A DNA stretch of 64,000 nt from Marinicrinis sediminis (GTDB taxonomy: Bacteria; Bacillota; Bacilli; Paenibacillales; KCTC-33676), in NCBI RefSeq assembly GCF_042685085.1, contig NZ_JBHUMM010000037.1:62001-126000 (forward strand), read 5' to 3'. This document shows positions 1 through 9,372 of this stretch, one piece after another. Position 1 is the first letter of the stretch. Every line of letters begins with the position of its first letter. Under the pieces are notes generated by a model. It saw nothing but the letters and a program-made list of their open reading frames with translations. It was not told the DNA's origin and did no database searches. The position numbers and the translations under genes were made by a program.

Positions 1-407
1 CCGTTGGCAAGCAGGATCGTCAGCTCTCCGTCCGGCGATCCCTCATACGCAACGGCATCATGTTCCTCTACGTGAATGACCAGCTTGCCGGGAAACGATT
101 TCTCGGTTTTGACGTTCTCGATTTCCTTGCGCTGCGTTAGATTGTCGCGCAGCTTCTGTTCATTCAGCATAAAATAGGATTCTCCGACAGTAATCCCGGA
201 CTGCGCCAGAATCTGTTCATGTGAAAGCCAGCGATTTCCTGTCACTTCAATGGATGTAATCTGGCTGAAGGAAGAGCGAAAAAACAGAACGGCCAGCAAA
301 ATGACAAAAAAACAAAAGATGAGAGCCAGCAGCCTGCGGCTTTTTTTTCTCGGTCTTTTCTGTTTTTTCATGGCCGGTATCGAGGCTTGTCCTCTGTATC
401 CATTCAT
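1..407 (-). CDS. divIB: Cell division protein DivIB/FtsQ (3' end cut by window)
   Basis: Reading leftward from an ATG at 407, the visible 135 codons give a basic cytoplasmic tail (MKKQKRPRKKSRR), one hydrophobic segment at about residues 27-43, and then an extracytoplasmic POTRA-like stretch (ITSIEVTGNRWLS, FPGKLVIHVEEHDAVAYEG). This is the standard plan of DivIB/FtsQ, the bitopic divisome protein that works with FtsL and DivIC at the septum. A GGAGGTGAG Shine-Dalgarno lies about 10 bases upstream of the start. It is the last visible gene of the division and cell wall cluster, 118 bp after murA, matching the murB-murA-divIB order known in Bacillales. The C-terminal half lies outside the window. 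Confidence 0.88.
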   Translation of the reverse strand, partial: MNGYRGQASIPAMKKQKRPRKKSRRLLALIFCFFVILLAVLFFRSSFSQITSIEVTGNRWLSHEQILAQSGITVGESYFMLNEQKLRDNLTQRKEIENVKTEKSFPGKLVIHVEEHDAVAYEGSPDGELTILLAN

Positions 408-525
408 CTCTCGTCTCTCACCTCCCTCTCATCTCCTTCGCTCAGCGAAGCTTGTCCCGCATGTACATGTCCCGCAGACAGCACCTGGCTCCCCCTCCCA
501 TGAGCAGAAGGGGGAATTCCTGTAC

Positions 526-1806
526 TCATGAATGTTTGACCATGGTTGGTGCTGATGCCTGACGGTACATGCGTGCGCCCAGTTTGCCGAACATCTCCTC
601 AATGTGGTCATAGCCTCGATCAATATGATGTACCTGTTCCACCAGGGTGGTTCCTTTGGCAGCCAGGCCCGCGATGACCAGCGCTGCACCGGCTCTGAGG
701 TCAGTGGCCTCGACGGTCGTGCCAAACAGTTGTCTGACTCCGCGAATAAAGGCGGTGTTGAGATCCACCCGGATATCTGCGCCCATTCGGTTGAGTGCAT
801 CCACGTGCTTGAATCTGCCCTCGAAGATCGTTTCCTTGATCGTGCTCATCCCGTCCGCCATGGACAGCAAGGTCATCATCTGAGCTTGCAAATCGGTAGG
901 AAAGGCCGGGTATGGTGAGGTCACGATACGATCTACGGCCTGTGGACGTCCGGCAAATTCCACCCATATCTCATCGGCTTCCGCTTCCACTCGTACACCC
1001 GCCTTGCGCAGGACATGAATCAGGGTAAGCAGATGACCAGGCTCTACTTTCTGAAGCCGCACACTGCCTCTGGTGGTGGCAGCGGCAATCATGAGGGTCC
1101 CGGCTACGATGCGATCCGGTATCACTTCATACCGGCAGGCCTTGAAAGAACGGACGCCGTGAATGGTCAGGGTGTCCGTGCCGGCTCCCTCTACCCGGGC
1201 CCCCATCTTGTTCAGAAAATGCTGCAAATCTATAATTTCCGGCTCTCTTGCTGCATGATGAATGGTCGTGGTGCCTTCTGCTGCAGCTGCGGCCATCATA
1301 ATATTTTCGGTTGCGCCAACGCTCGGGAAGTCCAGTACAATGTTGGCTCCCTTCAGCCGGGTGCATGTACAGATGATGGTCTCGCCTGTTTCTGTAATGT
1401 TGGCACCCAGTGCCTCCAGACCCTTCAAATGCAAATCAATTTTTCGCTCACCGATGGCACAGCCGCCAGGCTGATAGATTTGGACTTGCCCAAATCTAGC
1501 AAGCAGTGGACCCATTAGAAAAATGGAAGAACGCATCTGCCGCATGAGCTTTTCAGGAATGTGACTGGAGTCTACGTGAGTCGTGTCCAGTTTGATTTGA
1601 CCTTTTTTGTAGGATGCCTTGCAGCCAAGCTCCTCCAGAATATCGAGCATAACCTGGATATCCAGCAAATTTGGAACATTGTCAATGATGTGAATACCTT
1701 CCACCATGATGGATGCGGCCAATATCGGCAACGCAGCATTTTTCGAGCCATGTACTTCTATGGTGCCGGTAAGAGGCTCTCCACCTTCAATGACTAATTT
1801 ATCCAA
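526..1806 (-). CDS. murA: UDP-N-acetylglucosamine 1-carboxyvinyltransferase
   Basis: This 426-residue protein catalyses the first committed step of peptidoglycan synthesis, transfer of enolpyruvate from PEP to UDP-GlcNAc in the cytoplasm. The substrate-binding SKNAALPILAA motif is at residues 21-31 (K22, N23). The loop cysteine attacked by fosfomycin is present (C116 in QPGGCAIGER), and the conserved Asp lies in FPTDLQAQ. Length matches the family. The start is TTG, chosen because GGAGGTG sits five bases upstream. The start is 15 bases after the murB stop, so the two are probably translationally coupled. Bacillales often carry two MurA paralogues; this one is in the dcw cluster. Confidence 0.97.
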   Translation of the reverse strand: MDKLVIEGGEPLTGTIEVHGSKNAALPILAASIMVEGIHIIDNVPNLLDIQVMLDILEELGCKASYKKGQIKLDTTHVDSSHIPEKLMRQMRSSIFLMGPLLARFGQVQIYQPGGCAIGERKIDLHLKGLEALGANITETGETIICTCTRLKGANIVLDFPSVGATENIMMAAAAAEGTTTIHHAAREPEIIDLQHFLNKMGARVEGAGTDTLTIHGVRSFKACRYEVIPDRIVAGTLMIAAATTRGSVRLQKVEPGHLLTLIHVLRKAGVRVEAEADEIWVEFAGRPQAVDRIVTSPYPAFPTDLQAQMMTLLSMADGMSTIKETIFEGRFKHVDALNRMGADIRVDLNTAFIRGVRQLFGTTVEATDLRAGAALVIAGLAAKGTTLVEQVHHIDRGYDHIEEMFGKLGARMYRQASAPTMVKHS

Positions 1807-1821
1807 TGTTTCACCTCCGAA

Positions 1822-2724
1822 TTAACGCTCACCGACCATTAGGACTTCTGTTTCAAGCTCGACTCCGTATTGGGCTGCAATGGTTGCCTTGATTCGTTCA
1901 ATAAGGGTGAGAACATCGATCGCTGTTGCATTTCCGGTGTTTACGATAAAATTGGCATGCTGCCTCGACACTTCAGCCCCTCCGCAACGGGTCCCCTTCA
2001 GGCCGGCATCTTCAATCAGCTTGGCAGCATAATGACCTTCCGGGTTTCGAAAGACGCTTCCGGCGCAAGCCATTTGAAGCGGCTGTGTGCGGAGGCGACG
2101 ATCCTTGTAGCTGGCCATGGAAGCCGCAATCTCCTTGCGATCTCCATATTCAAGTTTGAAAACCGCCTCGATGACAATGCCGGGTACACGTTGAAGCAGT
2201 GAATGACGATAGGAGAACGCCAGATCTTCCGCAGAATAGGTCACCCGTTCTCCGGTTTCCAGCAACACCTCAGCACTTTGTAAGATTCGTGATACATCCG
2301 ATCCGTGGGCTCCCGCATTCATGTATACGGCTCCCCCAACCGTACCCGGAATGCCTCCCGCGTATTCGAGGCCTGTTAACCCCTGCTTTCCAGCCATCAC
2401 TGAAAGCTTGATGAACGAGTAGGCTCCTCCGACCCGAACGATCTCGTCTTCGAAAACGAGGTTTTCAAACTCGGTACCGAGCTTGATGACCGCTCCACGG
2501 ATGCCCCGGTCAGATACCAGCGTGTTCGATCCGCGGCCAATGAGCGTCCAGGGTATGCCATGTTGACGCAAAATGCGCACTGCCGCCTGCAATTCCTCAG
2601 CATGATGAACCAGCATGAAGATGTCAGCCGGTCCTCCGATTTTCCACGTGGTATGTTCCGCCAGTGACTCCTGAACTCGCACATCCTGAATATGAGCCTG
2701 CAGCTCTTGAATGACTTCCTGCAT
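1822..2724 (-). CDS. murB: UDP-N-acetylenolpyruvoylglucosamine reductase
   Basis: This 300-residue flavoenzyme reduces UDP-GlcNAc-enolpyruvate to UDP-MurNAc, the step after MurA. FAD-binding motifs are visible in order: TTWKIGGPADIF near residue 25, GRGSNTLVSDRG near 85, and YAGGIPGTVGGAVYMNAGAHG-type sequence near 120-140. The proton-donating Ser is in CAGSVFRNP. The compact form, lacking the extra loop of E. coli type I enzymes, is typical of Firmicutes type II MurB. AGGAGGT lies seven bases before the ATG. A 155-bp gap separates it from spoVE upstream, where murG would be expected, so it may have its own promoter. Confidence 0.97.
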   Translation of the reverse strand: MQEVIQELQAHIQDVRVQESLAEHTTWKIGGPADIFMLVHHAEELQAAVRILRQHGIPWTLIGRGSNTLVSDRGIRGAVIKLGTEFENLVFEDEIVRVGGAYSFIKLSVMAGKQGLTGLEYAGGIPGTVGGAVYMNAGAHGSDVSRILQSAEVLLETGERVTYSAEDLAFSYRHSLLQRVPGIVIEAVFKLEYGDRKEIAASMASYKDRRLRTQPLQMACAGSVFRNPEGHYAAKLIEDAGLKGTRCGGAEVSRQHANFIVNTGNATAIDVLTLIERIKATIAAQYGVELETEVLMVGER

Positions 2725-2777
2725 GGGTAAACCTCCTAAATGAAACTATGGAACCACATACTGATTAGATGATCACG

Positions 2778-2792
2778 AGTATATGGTATACT
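2778..2792. promoter_or_regulatory. Inverted repeat upstream of murB
   Basis: The sequence AGTATA-TGG-TATACT is a perfect 6+3+6 inverted repeat in the 155-bp spoVE-murB gap, about 55-70 bases before the murB start. It could be an operator or part of a promoter for murB-murA-divIB. I cannot assign a regulator or a convincing -35 element. Confidence 0.3.
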
Positions 2793-2879
2793 ATGAAATC
2801 CATCGGTCAGGTGTGACAATCGCCCAGCCCAACCTGCATGGTTATAAACGGTAGGTATGTGTCTCATATACGGGTAGTG

Positions 2880-3977
2880 CTACCTGGCATATCTCGATAT
2901 ATTAAGCAGGATGCCAAGCCCTGTGAGCAGAAGCGTCAGAGACGATCCGCCCGCACTGATCAGCGGTAACGTAATCCCGGTAACAGGCATCATCCCGATG
3001 ACCACTCCGATGTTAATGACAACCTGTACGGCGATAATGCCCGTAATCCCGACGGCCAGAAAACTGCCAAAGGCGTCCGGTGCCATAATGGCCGTTCGCA
3101 TTCCCTTCCATACGAGAATCATAAACAGAACCAGTACGAACGAGCCGCCGATAAATCCTAACTCCTCTGCGATAATCGAGAAGATGAAGTCGGTTTGCGG
3201 TTCGGGCAAATAACTGTACTTTTGGCGGCTCATGCCAAGACCCAGACCAAAAATCTTGCCAGGTCCGATGGCATAGAGGGATTGAATCGCCTGATACCCG
3301 GCCCCCAACGGGTCCTGCCAGGGGTCCATAAAGGCGGTAATGCGTTTCAATCGATACGGCGCAGCAATGATCAATCCGATGAGTCCTGCTGCACCGACAA
3401 GCGCCAAGCCTGCCAAATGAGAGATTCTTGCCCCAGCCGCAAAGATAACGAAGAAGGACGCACCAACGAGTACAGCGCCGGTGCCCAAATCGGGCTGCAG
3501 CATGATCAGGCCGAAGGCTGCACCTACGAGCAATAGCGGGGGCAGCAAGCCTTTCCGAAAATCGGTGATCTCCTGTTTGCGATCGGCAAACAGACAAGCC
3601 AGAAACAAAATCATACCCAGCTTCATAAACTCGGAAGGCTGGATGCCAAACGCTCCGATGCCCAGCCAGCTTCTGGCTCCGCCACGCACGACCCCGATAC
3701 CGGGAATCAAGACGAGCAGCAGTAGTACGAAGCAGGCAATCAGGGCGATCTTAGAGAATCGCTTCCAGACCCAGTAATCGGTATTCATCGTGACATGCAT
3801 CGCTGCAATGCCAAGCACGGCAAAGATCAACTGCCGTTTCAGATAAAAATAAGAATCGCCGTAATCATGAAAAGCGTTGACGGCACTTGCACTATATACC
3901 ATCATAACGCCAATCGCCAGCAAAAGGTAGGTGGAAATCAATAACATTGCATCGGGAGCAGTACGGTTCTTGGCCAT
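2880..3977 (-). CDS. spoVE: SEDS-family peptidoglycan glycosyltransferase SpoVE/FtsW
   Basis: This 365-residue protein has about ten hydrophobic segments and SEDS signatures: GGARSWLGIG, IQPSEFMKLGMI, LPEPQTDFIFSIIAEELGF, and GGSSLTLL near the C-terminus. SEDS proteins polymerise lipid II with a class B PBP partner. Its position next to murD and downstream of spoVD and pbpB matches SpoVE, the sporulation paralogue of FtsW, but the sequence alone does not separate it from a vegetative FtsW. The start follows an AGAGGGTG ribosome site. In B. subtilis murG follows directly; here it does not. Confidence 0.9.
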   Translation of the reverse strand: MAKNRTAPDAMLLISTYLLLAIGVMMVYSASAVNAFHDYGDSYFYLKRQLIFAVLGIAAMHVTMNTDYWVWKRFSKIALIACFVLLLLVLIPGIGVVRGGARSWLGIGAFGIQPSEFMKLGMILFLACLFADRKQEITDFRKGLLPPLLLVGAAFGLIMLQPDLGTGAVLVGASFFVIFAAGARISHLAGLALVGAAGLIGLIIAAPYRLKRITAFMDPWQDPLGAGYQAIQSLYAIGPGKIFGLGLGMSRQKYSYLPEPQTDFIFSIIAEELGFIGGSFVLVLFMILVWKGMRTAIMAPDAFGSFLAVGITGIIAVQVVINIGVVIGMMPVTGITLPLISAGGSSLTLLLTGLGILLNISRYAR

Positions 3978-4008
3978 GGTTTAAACACCCTCTTGTCTCA
4001 TAACTTGA

Positions 4009-4038
4009 GGGGGACAAACCAAGGCTTGGATACCCCCC
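4009..4038 (-). other. Potential hairpin between murD and spoVE
   Basis: GGGGG and CCCCC(C) flank an inner perfect palindrome CCAAGGCTTGG, so the murD-spoVE spacer can fold into a GC-rich hairpin. There is no adequate T-run, so it is probably not an efficient terminator. It might stabilise or partly attenuate the transcript. Confidence 0.35.
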
Positions 4039-4040
4039 TT

Positions 4041-5447
4041 TTACAAGTTATGCACCGCGTCTTTAAAAATGCGTCCCCGTTGCTCATAGGTGGCAAACAT
4101 GTCCCAGCTCGCGCAGGCGGGTGAAAGCAGGATTACATCGCCGTCAGATGCCATCTCAAAGGCCAGTCCAACCGCTTGTTCCAAGGCTTCCTTCACATTT
4201 TCCTTCCTATCATTATCGACGAGTTTCACAAGAGGCAACCCCGCCTGAGCGGCCACTGCTTCTAATTTGTGCCGGGTTTGTCCCAATGCGACTATTCCCT
4301 TCAGCTTATCTCTGAAATACGGCAGCAGCTCCATATAGTCCGAGCCTCGATCCAGCCCGCCCGCAATCAAAATGACGGGTTCGTCAAAGGCTTCAATCGC
4401 CTTGATCGTAGAGGTGGGATTGGTCGCCTTGGAATCGTTGTAGAAGGTCACTCCCTGCTTGGTCGTTACACGTTCCTGCCGGTGCTCGACACCTGAGAAG
4501 CTTACCAGTTCCTCCCGTATTACGGGAATCGAAACCCCAATCGAAAGGGCTGCACAGGAGGCAGCGAGTGCATTCTCCAGATTATGCGCACCCTTCAGTC
4601 CGATTCGGGAAACCTCCACCACTGTGTGATCCGTTCCCTCTTGATCGCGATAAACGACCATCGGCTCCTGACCGCTGTGATCGATCCACATACCATGCGG
4701 AACTTCCGATGTGGAAGAAAACCACACCACCTGCCCACGCAGTCCCTCGATCCATTCACCAGAAAATCCGGCATCCTGATTGAGGATCGCAATATCCTCA
4801 TCCGTTTGATTCGCAAACAGCTTTTCCTTGGACTGTTTGTAGTCATCCCACGTATGATGATAATCGAGATGCGTTTCATACAAATTGAGCAAAATCGCGA
4901 CTTTCGGATGAAAATCGTGCGTTCCTTTCAACTGAAAACTGCTTAATTCGGCTACGATCCATTGATCATCAGTAGCTTGCTGGGCAGCCTCGCACAGTGG
5001 GGTGCCGATATTTCCGGCAACGATCGGCTGTTTGCCTGCCTGACGCAGCATTTGGCCAATCCAGGTCGTAGTGGTCGTCTTTCCGTTGGAACCGGTAATG
5101 CCGATCATCGGTGCCTCGGTCAGAAAACCGGCCACCTCTACCTCGGTCACAACCTCAATGCCCAGCTGCAGCGCCCGCTGCACCGGCTCTACCTCATAGG
5201 GAATGCCGGGATTTTTCACCACCAGGGCGGTCTGAGCGGAGATCAGATCGTCGGGATGCCCGCCGCACAACACCTTGATGCCCTGTGCCTCCAAATCGTC
5301 AGCTTCGGGACATTCCGAGCGCGGTTTCCGATCATTGATGACCACTTGCGCCCCGTATTGTTGAAATACCCTGGCTACAGCCTGTCCGCTGCGTGCCATG
5401 CCCAGGATCACAACCTCTTGATTCCGATATTGATCGGGATGATTCAT
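4041..5447 (-). CDS. murD: UDP-N-acetylmuramoyl-L-alanine--D-glutamate ligase
   Basis: This 468-residue ATP-dependent ligase adds D-glutamate to UDP-MurNAc-L-Ala. It has an N-terminal Rossmann-like nucleotide domain (VVILGMARSGQAVARVF), a Mur-ligase P-loop (GITGSNGKTTTTTW), and central motifs LNLYETHLDYHHTW and HRQERV. The C-terminal domain contains NDSKATNPTST and LLSPACASWDMF, typical of MurD. It begins three bases after the mraY stop, so it is in the same operon. The ribosome site (GAGGGG) overlaps the end of mraY. Confidence 0.97.
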   Translation of the reverse strand: MNHPDQYRNQEVVILGMARSGQAVARVFQQYGAQVVINDRKPRSECPEADDLEAQGIKVLCGGHPDDLISAQTALVVKNPGIPYEVEPVQRALQLGIEVVTEVEVAGFLTEAPMIGITGSNGKTTTTTWIGQMLRQAGKQPIVAGNIGTPLCEAAQQATDDQWIVAELSSFQLKGTHDFHPKVAILLNLYETHLDYHHTWDDYKQSKEKLFANQTDEDIAILNQDAGFSGEWIEGLRGQVVWFSSTSEVPHGMWIDHSGQEPMVVYRDQEGTDHTVVEVSRIGLKGAHNLENALAASCAALSIGVSIPVIREELVSFSGVEHRQERVTTKQGVTFYNDSKATNPTSTIKAIEAFDEPVILIAGGLDRGSDYMELLPYFRDKLKGIVALGQTRHKLEAVAAQAGLPLVKLVDNDRKENVKEALEQAVGLAFEMASDGDVILLSPACASWDMFATYEQRGRIFKDAVHNL

Positions 5448-5450
5448 TGC

Positions 5451-6416
5451 CTACAACCCCTCATGTAAGAACAGCCCAAAACCTGCAAATAGCAGTCCGG
5501 CTATCCAGAATGTGATGACCACGCGCCACTCCGACCATCCGACCAGTTCGTAATGGTGATGGATCGGACTCATTTTGAAGATTCGCTTGCCTCTCGTCTT
5601 GAAGGACAGCACTTGCAGGATAACGGAAGCAATCTCGATCACAAATACCCCGCCGATCAGCAGTACCAGCACTTCGGTCTTGGTTAAAATCGCTGCCGCT
5701 GCCAGTCCCCCTCCGATTCCGAGCGAGCCGGTATCGCCCATAAACACTTTTGCCGGATGGGCGTTGAACACGAGAAAGCCCAGCACGGCCCCTATCATGG
5801 CGGCTGAGAAAATAGCCGTTTCATTCTCCGTCATCATCATGGCGATGACCGTCATCGCACCAAAGGCAATCGCACTCGTGCCGGACAGGAGACCATCCAG
5901 TCCATCGGTAAAATTGACCGCATTGGACAGTCCCAGCATCAACAGGATGACAAACAGATAATACAGCCAGCCGAGCGGAATATGCCAGTCTACGCCAGGA
6001 ACGATAATATCCGTGCTGTGATCCATCCGGTAGAGCATGACGCACACGACCACCGAGAAGAACAACTGTCCGAACAGCTTTTGCATGGCGGTCAGTCCCA
6101 GGGATCGCTTGAATACGATCTTGATATAATCATCGAGAAACCCGATCAGTCCATAACCCAGGGATGCGATAAGCAATATATAAAAATCCATGGAACGCGG
6201 TTCGGCAAATCGAAAAAATGCCAGCGTCAAGGCCAGCATAATAATGATGCCACCCATAGTGGGAGTGCCTTTTTTCTTTTGGTGAGCCTGAGGGCCTTCT
6301 TCTCGAATCTGCTGCCCGAATTTCATTCTGCGCAGCAAAGGAATGAACAGCGGGCCTACAATGACCGCCAGTAAAAAAGATATACCCATGGTTAACATAA
6401 TTGCCGAAAATTCCAT
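5451..6416 (-). CDS. mraY: Phospho-N-acetylmuramoyl-pentapeptide transferase
   Basis: This 321-residue polytopic membrane enzyme makes lipid I from UDP-MurNAc-pentapeptide and undecaprenyl phosphate. The catalytic aspartates are in GFLDDYIKI and NAVNFTDGLDGL, and the conserved histidine cluster is MSPIHHHYEL. About ten hydrophobic segments fit the family. It lies between murF and murD, as usual, with GAGAGGTAAGG upstream of its ATG. Confidence 0.97.
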   Translation of the reverse strand: MEFSAIMLTMGISFLLAVIVGPLFIPLLRRMKFGQQIREEGPQAHQKKKGTPTMGGIIIMLALTLAFFRFAEPRSMDFYILLIASLGYGLIGFLDDYIKIVFKRSLGLTAMQKLFGQLFFSVVVCVMLYRMDHSTDIIVPGVDWHIPLGWLYYLFVILLMLGLSNAVNFTDGLDGLLSGTSAIAFGAMTVIAMMMTENETAIFSAAMIGAVLGFLVFNAHPAKVFMGDTGSLGIGGGLAAAAILTKTEVLVLLIGGVFVIEIASVILQVLSFKTRGKRIFKMSPIHHHYELVGWSEWRVVITFWIAGLLFAGFGLFLHEGL

Positions 6417-6450
6417 CGTCCTTACCTCTCATTCACTCTGTCTTCTCTCG

Positions 6451-7827
6451 CTATTTGATACCGTCTATCACTTCTTCCAGCTTCATCCCGCGGGAACCCT
6501 TGACTAGCACAATCGTGTCTTTGTCCGCTTTTGCCTGAAGCGCCTCGATCAGATGCTGTTTGCTCGCAAAGCATTGCACCGCTTCTAAAGGATACCTGTT
6601 CGATGCTTCCTCCGCAATATATTCAGCCAGGGGACCAAATGTATACACCCAATCAATCTTTTTCGGATCGAGAATTTGCCCAATCTCACGATGATATTCG
6701 TTTTCCTTCTCTCCCAGCTCCAGCATATCGCCAAGCACGACGCCCTTATGTCGATACCCCGGCATTTCACTCACTAACTCGATCGCCGCTTTCATGGAAG
6801 CGGGACTGGCATTATAGCAATCGTTCAGGATGGTCAGTCCGCTCTCTTTTTGCAGCTTTTCAATACGCATCCCGGTAATTTTGGCCTGCTTCAGCCCGCG
6901 CACCACATCTTTTTCGGAAACGCCCATGTACTTGCAAACAGCAATGGCCGCGATCGCGTTAATGACGTTGTGCTTGCCGAGCAAGGGAATGCGGTAGGCA
7001 GACAGCCCGTGCGTATTCAGCATAAACAGCGTAGACGCTTCCTCTTGCATCATGCTGATCGGATACAGATCATTTTCCGTACTTTCCCCGAAGGAAATGT
7101 ATTTTAATGCGGCATGCTCCTCCTGATCGAAGAGGGAGCGGATCAGCGGTTCATCGCCGGGAAACACGAACAGACCATCCGGCTTCATCCTGCTCAGAAT
7201 TTCCAGCTTGGCCCGGGCAATCTCCTCGCGACTTCCGAGCTGGAGCAGATGAGCTTCTCCAATATTGGTGATGATCGCCGCTTCAGGCTGAGCAAGTTCA
7301 GAGAGCAGCTCAATCTCTCCCCTTCCGCTCATTCCCATCTCAAGTACCGCCATTTCCACCTTCTCATCCATACTAAGAATGGTCAATGGCAGGCCGATAT
7401 GATTATTGTAATTGCCATCTGTCTTATGTACGTGATACGTCGTTTCGAGAATCGCAGCGACCAGGTCTTTGGTTGTGGTCTTCCCGTTGCTCCCTGTTAC
7501 GCCGATGACACGCGCCTGATGCTGTCTGCGGTACGATGCCGCCAACTGCTGCAAGGCCAGCAGCGTATCCTGGACTCTGACGAGCGGGATTCCTTCCGGC
7601 GGCTGACCTTGATCCTCCTGCCAGAGCGCGGCACTGGCTCCCTTCTCGATCGCTTGTGCCACGAAATCATGGCCATTAAAATGCTCTCCGACGAGCGGGA
7701 TGAAAAGGCAGCCTTCCTGAATGTTTCTGGAATCTGTTTGAACGCCAGTGATCCGCTGCTCCCCGGGACCGAAGAGTTCCGCGTCTTCGATCATCTGCTG
7801 AATCTCAATGAGTGTTCGTTTGATCAA
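6451..7827 (-). CDS. murF: UDP-N-acetylmuramoyl-tripeptide--D-alanyl-D-alanine ligase
   Basis: This 458-residue Mur ligase adds D-Ala-D-Ala to complete the UDP-MurNAc-pentapeptide. The P-loop is GVTGSNGKTTTKD, with NYNNHIGLPLT and EMGMSGRGEIELL typical of MurF, and NDCYNASPASMKAA in the C-terminal part. The start is TTG, sharing bases with the murE stop (TTGA), with AAGGAGAT seven bases upstream. The overlap indicates coupling of MurE and MurF translation. In B. subtilis murF is away from the dcw cluster, so this order is closer to the ancestral arrangement. Confidence 0.96.
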   Translation of the reverse strand: MIKRTLIEIQQMIEDAELFGPGEQRITGVQTDSRNIQEGCLFIPLVGEHFNGHDFVAQAIEKGASAALWQEDQGQPPEGIPLVRVQDTLLALQQLAASYRRQHQARVIGVTGSNGKTTTKDLVAAILETTYHVHKTDGNYNNHIGLPLTILSMDEKVEMAVLEMGMSGRGEIELLSELAQPEAAIITNIGEAHLLQLGSREEIARAKLEILSRMKPDGLFVFPGDEPLIRSLFDQEEHAALKYISFGESTENDLYPISMMQEEASTLFMLNTHGLSAYRIPLLGKHNVINAIAAIAVCKYMGVSEKDVVRGLKQAKITGMRIEKLQKESGLTILNDCYNASPASMKAAIELVSEMPGYRHKGVVLGDMLELGEKENEYHREIGQILDPKKIDWVYTFGPLAEYIAEEASNRYPLEAVQCFASKQHLIEALQAKADKDTIVLVKGSRGMKLEEVIDGIK

Positions 7828-9311
7828 TGCACCAATCTCCTTATCGCTTCTTTTGCCACCAGTCGATCATCAAAATCATGGCGCACGCCATGGATCTCCT
7901 GATACGTTTCGTGTCCTTTTCCAGCGATCAGAATGACATCCCCTGCCGTTGCCATGTGAATCGCCTTTTCAATCGCCTGTTTGCGATCCGGTTCGATCTC
8001 ATACTGCTGCCGGGACAATCCGGCCTTTTGCACACCTGGCTCGATATCGGTCAGGATGCGGCCCGGGTCTTCGGTTCTTGGATTATCCGATGTGATCCAG
8101 ACATAGTCACTGTACGTTCCGGCCATCTCGCCCATGATCGGTCGCTTGCCGCGATCCCGATCTCCCCCGCAACCGAACACCGTGATGATACGACCCTCTG
8201 CAAGCTCCTGGATCGTCTTCAGCACATTCTCGAGACTGTCCGGGGTATGCGCATAGTCTACAATGACCAGAAAGTCCTGACCTTCCTGCACGGCCTCAAA
8301 CCGGCCGTTCACGCCTGCGATCGATTGCAGGGAACGATGGATGGCATCCAGATCAATCCCTTCTGCCAGCGCCGCTGTGATCGCAGCGAGTGCATTATAG
8401 ACACTAAACTTACCCATTAACTTCAAGGTAAACGTCCTATTTCCTGCAAAGCTCTCCAGGGAAAAAGTGGTTCCTTCCTGGGTCATGCGAATCTGGGTAG
8501 CCCGAACATCAGCAGGTTGATCGATACCGTAGGTCAGCACTTGCGCTGCCGTGACCTTTGCAAAGTCACGACTAGCCGGATCATCGGCGTTGAGAACCGC
8601 AAATTGCTGCTCCGATGCCGTGGTTGCATAGGCATTGCCCAGCCGGGAAAACAGAAGACTCTTGGCTGCCCGATACTGCTCCATCGTCTCATGGAAATCG
8701 AGATGGTCCTGCGTTAGATTGGTGAAAATCGCCGTCTTGAAATGGCAGCCCTTCACGCGGCCAAGCTCCAGTGCATGACTGGATACTTCCATTACACCAT
8801 ATTCACACCCGGCATCGAGCATTCGCTTTAAATTTTGCTGCAGCTCCAGCGCTTCCTGGGTTGTATTTTTGGCTTCGACGGTTTCATTGCCAATTTTCAT
8901 CTGAATGGTACCCATGATTCCAGTCTGTTTCTGTTGATCAGACAAGATTTGATCCAGTAAATATGTAATCGTCGTTTTTCCATTTGTTCCGGTTACCCCG
9001 ATCAGCTTCAGTTTCTGACTCGGATATTGATAGAAATGATTCGCCACCCTGGCCATGGCAAAACGGGAGTCCGATACGATCAGCTGCGGAACCTCAACTT
9101 CGAGCTCTCTCTCGGTCAGCAAAGCCACAGCACCGGCCTGGATCGCCTGTTCGGCATACAAGTGACCATCTGTCTGATAACCAACCAGACAAATAAAGAG
9201 GTCTCCAGCCTGTACCTTGCGCGAATCGGTCTGTATGCCGGAAATCTCGATTTCAGCCTGATGCGTGACGCGGCTCGTTAATAAAAGGTCTGCCAGTTCC
9301 TGAAGTTTCAT
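7824..9311 (-). CDS. murE: UDP-N-acetylmuramoyl-tripeptide synthetase MurE
   Basis: This 495-residue Mur ligase adds the third stem-peptide residue. The P-loop GVTGTNGKTT lies near residue 115. The substrate-specificity motif reads DNPRTEDP, of the DNPR type that goes with meso-diaminopimelate rather than lysine. I start it at the ATG at 9311 (MKLQELADLL), because AAGGAGGA lies six bases upstream; an open frame continues 25 codons further but has no ribosome site. Its 5' spacer from spoVD holds a 33-bp tandem repeat. Its stop overlaps the murF start. Confidence 0.96.
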   Translation of the reverse strand: MKLQELADLLLTSRVTHQAEIEISGIQTDSRKVQAGDLFICLVGYQTDGHLYAEQAIQAGAVALLTERELEVEVPQLIVSDSRFAMARVANHFYQYPSQKLKLIGVTGTNGKTTITYLLDQILSDQQKQTGIMGTIQMKIGNETVEAKNTTQEALELQQNLKRMLDAGCEYGVMEVSSHALELGRVKGCHFKTAIFTNLTQDHLDFHETMEQYRAAKSLLFSRLGNAYATTASEQQFAVLNADDPASRDFAKVTAAQVLTYGIDQPADVRATQIRMTQEGTTFSLESFAGNRTFTLKLMGKFSVYNALAAITAALAEGIDLDAIHRSLQSIAGVNGRFEAVQEGQDFLVIVDYAHTPDSLENVLKTIQELAEGRIITVFGCGGDRDRGKRPIMGEMAGTYSDYVWITSDNPRTEDPGRILTDIEPGVQKAGLSRQQYEIEPDRKQAIEKAIHMATAGDVILIAGKGHETYQEIHGVRHDFDDRLVAKEAIRRLVH

Positions 9312-9372
9312 GCCTATTCCTCCTTGAATCGTTTCATTTCTTGTCTGTCGCAAAGAGCATAACAAATCTAAA

